Source of the DNA: an uncultured Draconibacterium sp.
GTDB lineage: Bacteria; Bacteroidota; Bacteroidia; Bacteroidales; Prolixibacteraceae
NCBI RefSeq assembly: GCF_963675065.1
Contig: NZ_OY775906.1
Coordinates: 3,512,001-3,576,000 of the forward strand
Direction: 5' to 3'
Length of the DNA: 64,000 nucleotides
Shown here: one piece after another, positions 27,070 through 35,124 of the stretch
How the letters are laid out: each line of letters opens with the position of its first letter
How positions within the stretch are numbered: position 1 is the stretch's first letter
Program-made: the position numbers and the translations under genes
Notes under the pieces: generated by a model
Told to the model about the DNA's origin: nothing
Databases searched by the model: none
Seen by the model: only the letters and a program-made list of their open reading frames with translations

Positions 27070-27948
27070 CTAGCACCCCATCAAACAAATACTCTCCCGC
27101 GCATCCTCAACACCAAAACCAAAGCCAGCAAGAATCTGCTGATATGTTACAGTATGCAAATCAGTAAACCCTTCGCTAAATTCAATTTCTTTACCATTGA
27201 TTTTTATTGAACGATAAGTTCGTTTACCCCCCTTTGTTGAAACTTCCGGCAGATCATCGGCATCAAGACTTAAAAACCAGTTGACTTTTGCTTTTCCCAG
27301 AATTAGCTCACCCGATGCTTTTGTTGCTTCATAATGCGAAACCTTATTTTTCTCCACTTTCCCAAAAATCCAAGTAAGCATATCGAAAAAATGAATACCA
27401 ATATTGGCAGCAATTCCACCTGATTTTTCTGCATCTCCTTTCCAGCTTTTAAAATACCACTTACCCCGCGATGTGATATATTTCAGATCGACATCAAAAA
27501 AGTCTTCGGTCGATTGTTCAATTTCCTCTTTCAATTTCAGGATGGTTGGATGATAACGCAGTTGTAATACGGTATTTACTTTTTTCCCTGATTCAGCTTC
27601 CCATTCTTTAATTTTTCCCAGATCTACGGAATCAATTACCAATGGTTTTTCACAAATCACATCACATCCATTTTTAAGGGCCAGTTCAATATGCTTTATA
27701 TGAAGATAGTTGGGTGAGCAGATGCTTAGGTGATCTATCGGTTCTCCTTTTGCTTTTGCCTGCTTAAGAAACTGCACAAGTTCTTCCTCCGAAGTTAAAA
27801 ATTCGGCTTCGGGGAAATAGCTGTCCATTCGCCCCATTACATCAAAGATATCCATGGCACAAACCAGCTCATTACCGGTTTCTTTAATCGCCCTTATATG
27901 TCGTTCGGCTACAAATCCTGCCGCTCCTATTAATGCAAATCTTTTCAT
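27070..27948 (-). CDS. wbpB: UDP-2-acetamido-2-deoxyglucuronate 3-dehydrogenase homolog, possibly short at the C-terminus
   Basis: The protein is 292 residues from the ATG at 27948. This start gives MKRFALIGAAGFVAERHIRA; the longer frame begins inside a repeat. It has ICSPNYLHIKHIELAL, DVICEKPLVID (the EKP lysine), TSRGKWYFKSWKGD and GIAANIGIHFFDMLTW with the active-site histidine. These phrases match WbpB/WlbA, which oxidise C3 of UDP-GlcNAcA before transamination by WbpE. The protein ends shortly after GFGVEDARESI, about 20-25 residues sooner than I expect for the family. wbpE, wbpD and wbpA lie upstream on the same strand. Confidence 0.85.
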   Translation of the reverse strand: MKRFALIGAAGFVAERHIRAIKETGNELVCAMDIFDVMGRMDSYFPEAEFLTSEEELVQFLKQAKAKGEPIDHLSICSPNYLHIKHIELALKNGCDVICEKPLVIDSVDLGKIKEWEAESGKKVNTVLQLRYHPTILKLKEEIEQSTEDFFDVDLKYITSRGKWYFKSWKGDAEKSGGIAANIGIHFFDMLTWIFGKVEKNKVSHYEATKASGELILGKAKVNWFLSLDADDLPEVSTKGGKRTYRSIKINGKEIEFSEGFTDLHTVTYQQILAGFGFGVEDARESICLMGC

Positions 27949-27950
27949 TG

Positions 27951-28012
27951 TTTCAACACAAAGACACCAAGTCACAAAGTTTTCTCTTAATGTCTTTGCA
28001 ACTTTGTGTTTA
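27951..28012. repeat. Intergenic CACAAAG inverted repeat
   Basis: AACACAAAG on the left (27955-27963) and CTTTGTGTT on the right (28001-28009) are inverted copies, with internal CACAAAG and CTTTG words. The element fills nearly the whole gap between wbpA and wbpB. It resembles widespread CTTTGTGxCTTTGTG repeats in Bacteroidota and other genomes. Confidence 0.6.
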
Positions 28013-28013
28013 A

Positions 28014-29324
28014 TTATAATTTATAAACCTTATCTGAAGCTTCCTTTATCACATTACGCAGATCGACGATCAATTTTGAATTCTTCTCAATAAAATCGGC
28101 ATCGAATGATTTATGATTAGTTGTAATGACCACACAGTCAGCAGCTGCCAAAACAGATTCAGCCATTTCAAGCGATTCAAACTGACTTCCACTCCCTAAA
28201 GTAACCGAAGAAATATAAGGATCGTGGTAACTCACCCCTCCTCCTTTGTTTTCTACTTCCTCCATAATTTTTAACGCTGGCGATTCGCGCTCGTCATTGA
28301 TATCCGATTTGTAAGCCACACCCAAAAACAGAATTTTGCTGCCGTTAACAGCTTTTTGTTGACGGTTGAGTGCCGATGTTATTTTAACGGTCATTCGGTG
28401 TGCCATAAGCAAATCGATGTGACCTGCTGTATGAATCATCGACAAATCGAAATTAAATTTCCGGGCAATGTGCTCCAGATAAAAAGGATCGAGCGGAATG
28501 CAATGCCCACCTACTCCCGGCCCCGGATAAAAGGCCTGAAACCCGAATGGTTTTGTTGCTGCAGCATCAATCACTTCCCAAATGTTAATATCCATTTTTC
28601 CGGCCAATAACGCCAATTCGTTGATCAGGCTGATATTTACCAAACGATAGGTGTTCTCCAGAATTTTTACCATTTCGGCAATACGTGGCGAACTCACGGG
28701 ATAAAGTTCTTCAACAGCAATCGAGTAAATGGCTTTCCCGATTTCCAGTCCATCGCTGCTTATTGCGCCCAAAACTTTTGTCGTATTCAGCGTTGAATAT
28801 GCCTTGTTCCCCGGATCAACGCGCTCGGGCGAATAAGCCAACCAAAAATCTTCTCCTTCCTTTAACTTCGATTCTTTTTCGAGAATAGGCAAAACAAATT
28901 CCTCGGTAGTAGTGGGGTAAGTTGAGCTTTCCAAACTAATAAATGTTCCGGGCTGTAAATGCGTTCCAATTTGCCTGCAGGCGTTTTCAATAAATGACAT
29001 TTCAGGCTTTTTGAATTTATCAAGCGGTGTTGGAACACAAATAAAGATTGCATTACACTCGCCTAAGGTCGCAAAATCATTTGTTGCAATAAATCTTTCT
29101 TGTTGTACAAGCGAAACTAGCTTATTATCATCAACATCTGAGATATAATTATCACCCGAATTAATCTTATTAACTCTTTCTGAAGAAGTATCGTAACCCA
29201 AAACTCTTACCTGCTTTGCCGCAAAACAAACCGCCAGCGGAAGCCCAATATAGCCAAGGCCAATTACTCCAACTGTAAGTTCTTTGTCGGCTATTCTTTG
29301 TAAAAGTTCTTCTTTATTAGTCAT
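28014..29324 (-). CDS. wbpA: UDP-N-acetyl-D-glucosamine 6-dehydrogenase
   Basis: The 436-residue protein is a UDP-sugar dehydrogenase with GLGYIGLPLAVCFA (from residue 22), FICVPTPLDKFKKPEM, SPERVDPGN and catalytic C275 in GVGGHCIPLDPFY. The IPLDPFYL segment and the wbpE-wbpD neighbours favour the WbpA type, which oxidises UDP-GlcNAc to UDP-GlcNAcA. Its ATG overlaps the stop of the acetyltransferase gene by 8 bases, which indicates translational coupling. It is clearly distinct from the WecC enzyme at 16525-17733. Confidence 0.9.
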   Translation of the reverse strand: MTNKEELLQRIADKELTVGVIGLGYIGLPLAVCFAAKQVRVLGYDTSSERVNKINSGDNYISDVDDNKLVSLVQQERFIATNDFATLGECNAIFICVPTPLDKFKKPEMSFIENACRQIGTHLQPGTFISLESSTYPTTTEEFVLPILEKESKLKEGEDFWLAYSPERVDPGNKAYSTLNTTKVLGAISSDGLEIGKAIYSIAVEELYPVSSPRIAEMVKILENTYRLVNISLINELALLAGKMDINIWEVIDAAATKPFGFQAFYPGPGVGGHCIPLDPFYLEHIARKFNFDLSMIHTAGHIDLLMAHRMTVKITSALNRQQKAVNGSKILFLGVAYKSDINDERESPALKIMEEVENKGGGVSYHDPYISSVTLGSGSQFESLEMAESVLAAADCVVITTNHKSFDADFIEKNSKLIVDLRNVIKEASDKVYKL

Positions 29325-29889
29325 TTTCGATAAGTTTCAGTTCTCCGGTTTCAAGCCAATACTTTTCTTCGGTTTTGGGACAAATTAAATCATCACCAAG
29401 AATTTCTCCGCTTCGGCTTACCCACCCTGTTTGTTTGGCAGGCACCCCGGTTACAAGGGCAAAAGCTTTTACATCTTTTGTGACTACTGCTCCTGCACCA
29501 ACCATACAATATTCACCTAATGTAGTTCCGCAAATTATAGTGGCATTGGCGCCTATTGTCGTGCCCTTTTTTACCAACGTTGGTTTAAATTCCGTTTTTC
29601 GCTCAATAGCACTGCGCGGATTGATAACATTCGTAAACACCATGGAAGGCCCAAGAAAAACATCATCCTCGCATATAACACCTTCGAATACAGAGACATT
29701 GTTCTGCACTTTTACATTGTTTTGCAGTATTACCCGATTTCCGACAAAAACATTCTGCCCAAGAATACAATTCTTTCCAATTTTTGCCGAATTCATCACA
29801 TGCGAAAAGTGCCATATTTTTGTTCCGGAACCAATTTGTGCTCCTTCATCAACAACCGCTGTTTCGTGCGAAAAATATTCTTTATTCAT
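29317..29889 (-). CDS. wbpD: UDP-3-amino-glucuronate N-acetyltransferase homolog
   Basis: The protein is 190 residues from the ATG at 29889; the longer frame overlaps the aminotransferase gene and is not family-like. It is a left-handed beta-helix acyltransferase with hexapeptide repeats throughout (IGSGTKIWHFSHVM, IGKNCILGQNVFVG, IGANATIICG, VGAGAVVTKDV). The C-terminal GWVSRSGE resembles WbpD-type enzymes. It acetylates the 3-amino group made by WbpE, giving UDP-GlcNAc3NAcA. It follows wbpE by 10 bases and overlaps wbpA by 8. Confidence 0.88.
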   Translation of the reverse strand: MNKEYFSHETAVVDEGAQIGSGTKIWHFSHVMNSAKIGKNCILGQNVFVGNRVILQNNVKVQNNVSVFEGVICEDDVFLGPSMVFTNVINPRSAIERKTEFKPTLVKKGTTIGANATIICGTTLGEYCMVGAGAVVTKDVKAFALVTGVPAKQTGWVSRSGEILGDDLICPKTEEKYWLETGELKLIEND

Positions 29890-29899
29890 AGTACTTTCT

Positions 29900-31024
29900 T
29901 TAGCTCCTTTCCGAAAAACTCTTAATTGCCTCAACAATATACTCCATCTGTTCGGTATCCAGCTCAGTATGCATTGGCAACGACAAAACATTTTGTGTAA
30001 GTCGTTCTGCAATTGGAAAGTCTCCGAGTTTATACCCCAAACTTTTATAAGCATCCTGTAAATGCAGTGCTTTTGGATAATAAACCATCGATGGAATTCC
30101 TTTTGCATCCAAATACTTTTTTAACTCATCCCTACCTTCAGCCTGAATAGTGTATTGATGAAAAGTATGCGTACTAAACTCAGCCCTCACCGGTATTTTA
30201 ACACCACTTAAATCTTTCAAATGCATATCATAAAAGCAAGCCGCCGCTTGTCTTGCTTTTATATGCTTATCAATAGACTTCAACTTCACCTCAAGAATGG
30301 CAGCCTGGATACTATCGAGCCTCGAATTAATTCCAATTCTTTCATATTCGTATTTGGCTTTCATGCCATGATTGGCAATTGAACGAATCGTTTGGGCCAG
30401 TTTTTTATCGCTCGCACAGACTGCACCACCATCGCCAAAAGCGCCTAAGTTTTTTGATGGAAAGAATGAATTGCCACCGATATGCCCGATTGTTCCAGCT
30501 TTCTTTTTTGTACCGTCGCTAAAAAGATAATCTGTTCCCAATGCCTGGCATGCATCCTCAACCACGTACAATTCATGCTTTTTTGCCATGTTAATAATTG
30601 CTTCCATATTGGCACATTGCCCAAATAGATGCACCGGTAGAATTGCTTTCGCTTTTGGCGTAATAGCCTTCCCTATTTGTGTAACATCCAGATTAAAGGT
30701 ATTAGGACAAACGTCAACAAAAACAGGTTTTAGCCCCATCAACACCAGAACTTCAACGGTTGACACAAACGAAAAAGGAGTAGTAATTACCTCGTCCCCC
30801 GGTTTTAAATCCAAAGCCATAAATGCCAACTGAAGTGCATCGGTACCATTACCACACGTAATTACATTGGTATTGAGATATTCGGCCAACTTCGCCTCAA
30901 AATCAAGCACTTTTCCACATTTAATAAACCGGGTGGATTTAATCACTTCCTGAATGGCATCATCAATCTCCGCCTTCATGGTGAGGTATTGCCCGTAAAT
31001 GTCCGTCATGTGGATGGTGTGCAT
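29900..31024 (-). CDS. wbpE: DegT/DnrJ/EryC1 aminotransferase
   Basis: The 374-residue protein is a PLP-dependent sugar aminotransferase. Visible landmarks are CGNGTDALQLAFMAL, TTPFSFVSTVE, VEDACQALG and the PLP lysine K191 in FFPSKNLGAFGDGG. The C-terminal part has the expected TFHQYTIQ and GIPSMVYYPKALHLQ. With wbpB present, it most likely aminates the 3-keto group of UDP-GlcNAcA. It is the first gene of the minus-strand set wbpE-wbpD-wbpA-wbpB. The start at 31024 is used; a second ATG five codons later (MTDIYGQY) is possible. Confidence 0.88.
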   Translation of the reverse strand: MHTIHMTDIYGQYLTMKAEIDDAIQEVIKSTRFIKCGKVLDFEAKLAEYLNTNVITCGNGTDALQLAFMALDLKPGDEVITTPFSFVSTVEVLVLMGLKPVFVDVCPNTFNLDVTQIGKAITPKAKAILPVHLFGQCANMEAIINMAKKHELYVVEDACQALGTDYLFSDGTKKKAGTIGHIGGNSFFPSKNLGAFGDGGAVCASDKKLAQTIRSIANHGMKAKYEYERIGINSRLDSIQAAILEVKLKSIDKHIKARQAAACFYDMHLKDLSGVKIPVRAEFSTHTFHQYTIQAEGRDELKKYLDAKGIPSMVYYPKALHLQDAYKSLGYKLGDFPIAERLTQNVLSLPMHTELDTEQMEYIVEAIKSFSERS

Positions 31025-31126
31025 ACCGCTTAGCTTTTTTTTATAAACTATAAAAGTATAATTTTAGTGCCAGAATAAGTCATTAGATTTTTATTTCGCA
31101 TATTTCCGATCCGATAGATATGAAAT

Positions 31127-31648
31127 ATGAGAACAGATTCCAGTCGTATACCAAATTCTTTCTTCCTTCGCGAGGTAACCAAGGTGGCCCCCGAGTTACT
31201 TGGAAAAATACTGGTACGACGTTTTGAAGACGGTACAATACAAAAGTTCGTGATTACTGAAACCGAAGCCTATCGCGGAGGCGAAGACAAGGCCTGTCAT
31301 GCCAATAAAGGTTTAACGTCCCGCACCAAAGTAATGTTCGAAGAAGGAGGTCTGGTATATGTTTACCTTATTTACGGAATGTACTGGATGCTTAATTTTG
31401 TCACAGGAGATTCAGGAGATTCTTCTGCGGTTTTAATTCGCGGCGTGAAAGGTATTTCCGGGCCGGGACGAGTGGGCCGGGCACTTCAACTCGATAAGAG
31501 TTTTTATGGTGAAAACCTTGCTACATCTGAAAAAATATGGGTTGAAAACACAGGAGAAAACCCCAAATTTATAACCGCACCGCGTGTTGGAATTGATTAT
31601 GCTGGCGAACCCTGGATTAGCAAACCGTGGCGGTATATTGTAAAGTAA
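31127..31648 (+). CDS. DNA-3-methyladenine glycosylase (AAG/MPG family)
   Basis: The 173-residue protein removes alkylated purines from DNA as the first step of base excision repair. Family motifs are ELLGKILVR, ITETEAYRGGEDKACHA with catalytic glutamate E47, VYLIYGMYWMLNFV, SSAVLIRGV and GPGRVGRALQLDK. It is somewhat shorter than usual (about 190-200) because the middle loops are trimmed; no key motif is missing. It lies divergent from wbpE inside the polysaccharide region, with no functional link to it that I can see. Confidence 0.9.
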   Translation: MRTDSSRIPNSFFLREVTKVAPELLGKILVRRFEDGTIQKFVITETEAYRGGEDKACHANKGLTSRTKVMFEEGGLVYVYLIYGMYWMLNFVTGDSGDSSAVLIRGVKGISGPGRVGRALQLDKSFYGENLATSEKIWVENTGENPKFITAPRVGIDYAGEPWISKPWRYIVK

Positions 31649-31894
31649 TATTCTACACTATTTAAAAATTCAATCTTTCGCCCTTAATATTTCATTACAA
31701 AGATTACTTCTCCAACATAAAGGCTATCTAATTCCCAGAATTAAATTCGCACCAACCCACTAAATATCAGATCGTTTCAAAACAGTCTAATATATGATAC
31801 GTTTCAAAAATAACTCGAACAATACCATAATTTATGTAACGAAATTATTATACTTGTAATTTCAATGATATTATAAATATCTAGAGATCTTTCT

Positions 31895-32617
31895 ATGCAC
31901 ACCCAAAAAGGATATAATTATAATGGAATTCCTCCTGGATATTACGACAAAGTATATAGGAAGCAAAAGGGGATCCAATCTAAATGGCACAATCTTAAAT
32001 TTGAAAAAATAATCAATATTCTTGAGCAAGAAGTTGAGTGGGAAACTCTTTTAGATATTGCCTGTGGACCTGGAACTTTAATTGCTCAGCTACCAGAAGA
32101 AAAATTCTGCACAGGTATAGACATATCAAGTCAACAAATAAATTATGCAAAAACACACAACAAAAAAAATGAAAAGCATAATTTCATCGTGTCCTCAGCT
32201 CTTGAGATTTGCCAGGAAGATAATTCTTTTGATGTAATTACTGCAATTGAATTTATAGAACATTTACCTGGTGAGGATATAACAATTTTTTTAAAAGAGG
32301 TATACAGATGCTTAAAGCCGGGAGGTGTTTTAATACTAACAACACCAAACTATGCATCAACATGGCCTATTTTGGAGTGGATTTTAAACAGAATTTCTAA
32401 GTTAAATTACGAGGATCAACACCTGTCAAAGTTTACTGAGAAAATTCTTTTTAATACGCTAACTAAAAACTATTTCCCAGAATCCAAAATTATTAAATAT
32501 CTCTTTACATCTCCATTTCTGGCTCCTTTTGGTTGGGATTTTGCTGGTAAAGTATTTGTTCTTGAGAATAAGTTAAATACCGGAAATTTATTACTTACAG
32601 TCGTAAAAAAACAATAA
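31895..32617 (+). CDS. Class I SAM-dependent methyltransferase
   Basis: The 240-residue protein has motif I LLDIACGPGTLIAQL, CTGIDISSQQINYA, then FDVITAIEFIEHLPGED and YRCLKPGGVLILTTPNY. This order is typical of Methyltransf_11/UbiE-type enzymes on small molecules or sugars. The gene is markedly AT-rich and uses many AAA and ATA codons, like the membrane protein gene that starts 6 bases later. A role in modifying a surface glycan is inferred only from position. Confidence 0.8.
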   Translation: MHTQKGYNYNGIPPGYYDKVYRKQKGIQSKWHNLKFEKIINILEQEVEWETLLDIACGPGTLIAQLPEEKFCTGIDISSQQINYAKTHNKKNEKHNFIVSSALEICQEDNSFDVITAIEFIEHLPGEDITIFLKEVYRCLKPGGVLILTTPNYASTWPILEWILNRISKLNYEDQHLSKFTEKILFNTLTKNYFPESKIIKYLFTSPFLAPFGWDFAGKVFVLENKLNTGNLLLTVVKKQ

Positions 32618-32623
32618 TCACCG

Positions 32624-34669
32624 ATGTCAGCTCTGAATAAACCAAACCTTGAAAATAATCAATCATTTATTGATAAATACGCCTACTATATTGTGGCTTT
32701 TTTTTCAATAGGCTTTATTGTTGCCGGAGTTTACCGTATCGGATTTTTATCGTACTGGATTGATGAAGCTTTCTTTTATAGCCGAGCTGTAAATTTCCTC
32801 AACTATGGCGATAGTTTATTTGTAGGCTACGATAATAATGGAGTAATATTTGCTGTAATTTTGGCGGGTGTATTTAAAATATTTGGACATTCCGACGAGA
32901 TTGGAAGAATTACCAGCTTAATAATTGGAAGTACAAGTATCTGGTTAATTTTCTACTTAGCCAGAAGATTATTTAATGTTAAAACAGCAGTATATTCTGT
33001 AGCTTTATTCTCCCTATCCTTGTTTACCTTATTTCTTTCGAGACTCTGCAGATATTTTACTATTCTTGAAGTAACCCAATTATTACTTCTTATTAATTTT
33101 CTTTTGGCTTTTGAGCCTGTTACACAAAAGAAATATTGGCCGGCTTTCTTCAAAAGGAATAATTTGTCTCCTATCTTTCTTTTGCTATTTCCGTTTACCT
33201 TAATGCTTGCCTTGCTGGGAGGACAATTAAATGCTTTTTCCATTTTTGGATTTGCATTCTATTTCATCCTGATGTATTTTTTGAATATAAGATCAATAGG
33301 ATTTCACTTTTTTTCTTCTAAGTATGGTATTCTGTTTTTACTTTCTCTGTTCTTCTATTTGATTCTTATTGTGCCGTTCTTTCAAAACAAAATCTTAAAG
33401 CCTGTTTTCTCTCTTTTAAACAACGATACGGCATATGATCTTTTTATGCCCAATATGGATTTTATAAAGAATACATTCTCTTCAAAAGAAGAATTATTTA
33501 AGGTCGCAAAAGTATACCTGGGAGTACCATTAAATGATTACAAGATTTTACCATACGTTGGATTTGCAGGAATAATAACAGCATTCTTTATCGACAAAAA
33601 AACTGGGGCTTTTATTCTCTCATGCATGGTTTTACCGCTTTTTCTAATGAGCTTTATTTACAGAGAATATATTCATCCTCGTTACCTCATATTTTTGTAT
33701 CCATTAATTTTGATAACCTTTGCAGGATTTATCTTTTTCCTTATCCGCAAAATAAAGATCATTCTAAAAATTAGAAAAGGAAACAATTTGTTTTTTACAA
33801 TTCTGCCATTGTCTCTTATTTTTCTTGCCGCCCCTATTAAAGAAACAAATGATGTGTTGAATATCAAAACTCACGGAAGGGTAATTAAAAAAGAACTTTT
33901 TTATGGAGTTTTTGCAAATTGGAGAGACGCACTTAATGAAGTCAAAAATAGTTTTGGCAACAACGACATCATATTAGCTACAGATATTGGACTAGCAGAA
34001 CATTATCTTGATGATAATTATAACATCATCCGCTTTCGACAAAGACATTATGATGCGGCAAAACGAGCCTATGTAGGAAATAATTACGACGACAGTACTC
34101 CGAATGCTTATACAACAAAGGCACTAATTGAACTGGTTAAAAACACAAAGTCAAAAGTTTGGTTAGTTGGGGATTTCTATTTATATAATGTGATGACAGA
34201 CCCAAAAGCCAGGCAGTTCATTGAACAAAATTTCAAATACTACCATAACATCACTGCTGATGGAGACATTACTTTGTGGTGCTATGATCCTGCTCAAAAA
34301 ATAAAGCCTGCTGCTTTTGTTATTGATATTGGGAAAAAATTATCTTTCCATAAATTACTCAGTAAACCTTTGAAGATTACACTAAAAAAAGGCTTTTCGA
34401 ATTACAAAAATGCAATTATAACAATAGATCAAGAAGCTATTGATTTTGACCGGGAAGCTGTAATAATTATAAACGGTAAATATCGAATATTTATTCCTCC
34501 CGGGAAAGAGAGAACTCGACAGGAAGTTACTTTTAATATTGAAAGTAACCACTTTAAAGAAGGGGGGAATACTATTCAATTTGGATATTCCCCAAAAAAT
34601 AAAGCGGAAAGAAGTCAAGACACAAACCAAGGTTATGTGGTTTACAATTTTAAATTAGGATTCAGGTAG
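32624..34669 (+). CDS. GT39-like membrane glycosyltransferase
   Basis: The 681-residue protein has about 10-11 hydrophobic segments in residues 18-415 and a large C-terminal soluble domain of about 260 residues. The first external loop contains SYWIDEAFFYSR, where D and E occupy the catalytic position of GT-C enzymes (PMT/ArnT-like). A second match is EYIHPRYLIFLYPL. It likely moves a sugar from a polyprenyl phosphate donor to a target outside the membrane. The C-terminal domain ends in a beta-rich section. It is AT-rich and cotranscribed with the methyltransferase. Confidence 0.75.
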   Translation: MSALNKPNLENNQSFIDKYAYYIVAFFSIGFIVAGVYRIGFLSYWIDEAFFYSRAVNFLNYGDSLFVGYDNNGVIFAVILAGVFKIFGHSDEIGRITSLIIGSTSIWLIFYLARRLFNVKTAVYSVALFSLSLFTLFLSRLCRYFTILEVTQLLLLINFLLAFEPVTQKKYWPAFFKRNNLSPIFLLLFPFTLMLALLGGQLNAFSIFGFAFYFILMYFLNIRSIGFHFFSSKYGILFLLSLFFYLILIVPFFQNKILKPVFSLLNNDTAYDLFMPNMDFIKNTFSSKEELFKVAKVYLGVPLNDYKILPYVGFAGIITAFFIDKKTGAFILSCMVLPLFLMSFIYREYIHPRYLIFLYPLILITFAGFIFFLIRKIKIILKIRKGNNLFFTILPLSLIFLAAPIKETNDVLNIKTHGRVIKKELFYGVFANWRDALNEVKNSFGNNDIILATDIGLAEHYLDDNYNIIRFRQRHYDAAKRAYVGNNYDDSTPNAYTTKALIELVKNTKSKVWLVGDFYLYNVMTDPKARQFIEQNFKYYHNITADGDITLWCYDPAQKIKPAAFVIDIGKKLSFHKLLSKPLKITLKKGFSNYKNAIITIDQEAIDFDREAVIIINGKYRIFIPPGKERTRQEVTFNIESNHFKEGGNTIQFGYSPKNKAERSQDTNQGYVVYNFKLGFR

Positions 34670-34862
34670 AAGAATATATAATTTTTAGAGAGGGGACTTT
34701 TCACATTCTTTAGGTTAGCCAATTGTGGGATATTTCAAAAATTCCTAATGCCGAATTTCAATAACTACTTCCCACGTTCAAACGAATATTATAATCAACA
34801 AGATATAGCCAAAGAAAAATGACCGAGGCCCGATTTCTATAAGAAACAGAGTACAGATAACG

Positions 34863-35113
34863 TTACTTCCCTCTCATTTCAAATCGATCGTAAAACCACA
34901 AGAAAACAACGGCAGAAATGGCAATGCCCGAGAAAGCCAACCGTCCTGTTTATGGGCAGCGGCTATTGGCAAAAACGAAGTTCCCAGATACACTGCTTTT
35001 TGATCGGCCGGTGCAATTTTTCCCACATATTTGGTAAACTTTGGTGAGCTTCCCATTTCGCCAAGTGCAAAAATAAAAGACCCAACAAAATTAACCAGCC
35101 ACTTTAAGTTGAG
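34863..35113 (-). pseudogene. Relic of a second POT-family transporter gene
   Basis: Starting 12 bases after the stop of the intact transporter, the minus strand encodes LVNFVGSFIFALGEMGSSPK and IAPADQKAVYLGTSFLPIA. This aligns with IYIFAIGEMAGSPKITEYIG and IAPADKKALYMGYSFIPVF of the neighbour. After a frame change it reads FSGIAISAVVFLWFYDRFEM and RGK, matching the neighbour's last residues (VVALFLYDKFIMKGK), and stops at 34863. The N-terminal two thirds and a stretch before the last helix are gone. It is the remnant of a tandem paralog, not a functional gene. Confidence 0.8.
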
Positions 35114-35124
35114 AAGCCATCTTG

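Noticed and set aside
26968..27210. 80-residue plus-strand frame at the end of the wbpB gene
   Set aside because: It is the complement of the wbpB coding sequence and has no features of its own.
34874..35056. Short independent gene after the POT transporter
   Set aside because: Its text aligns with the late part of the neighbouring transporter and is a relic.
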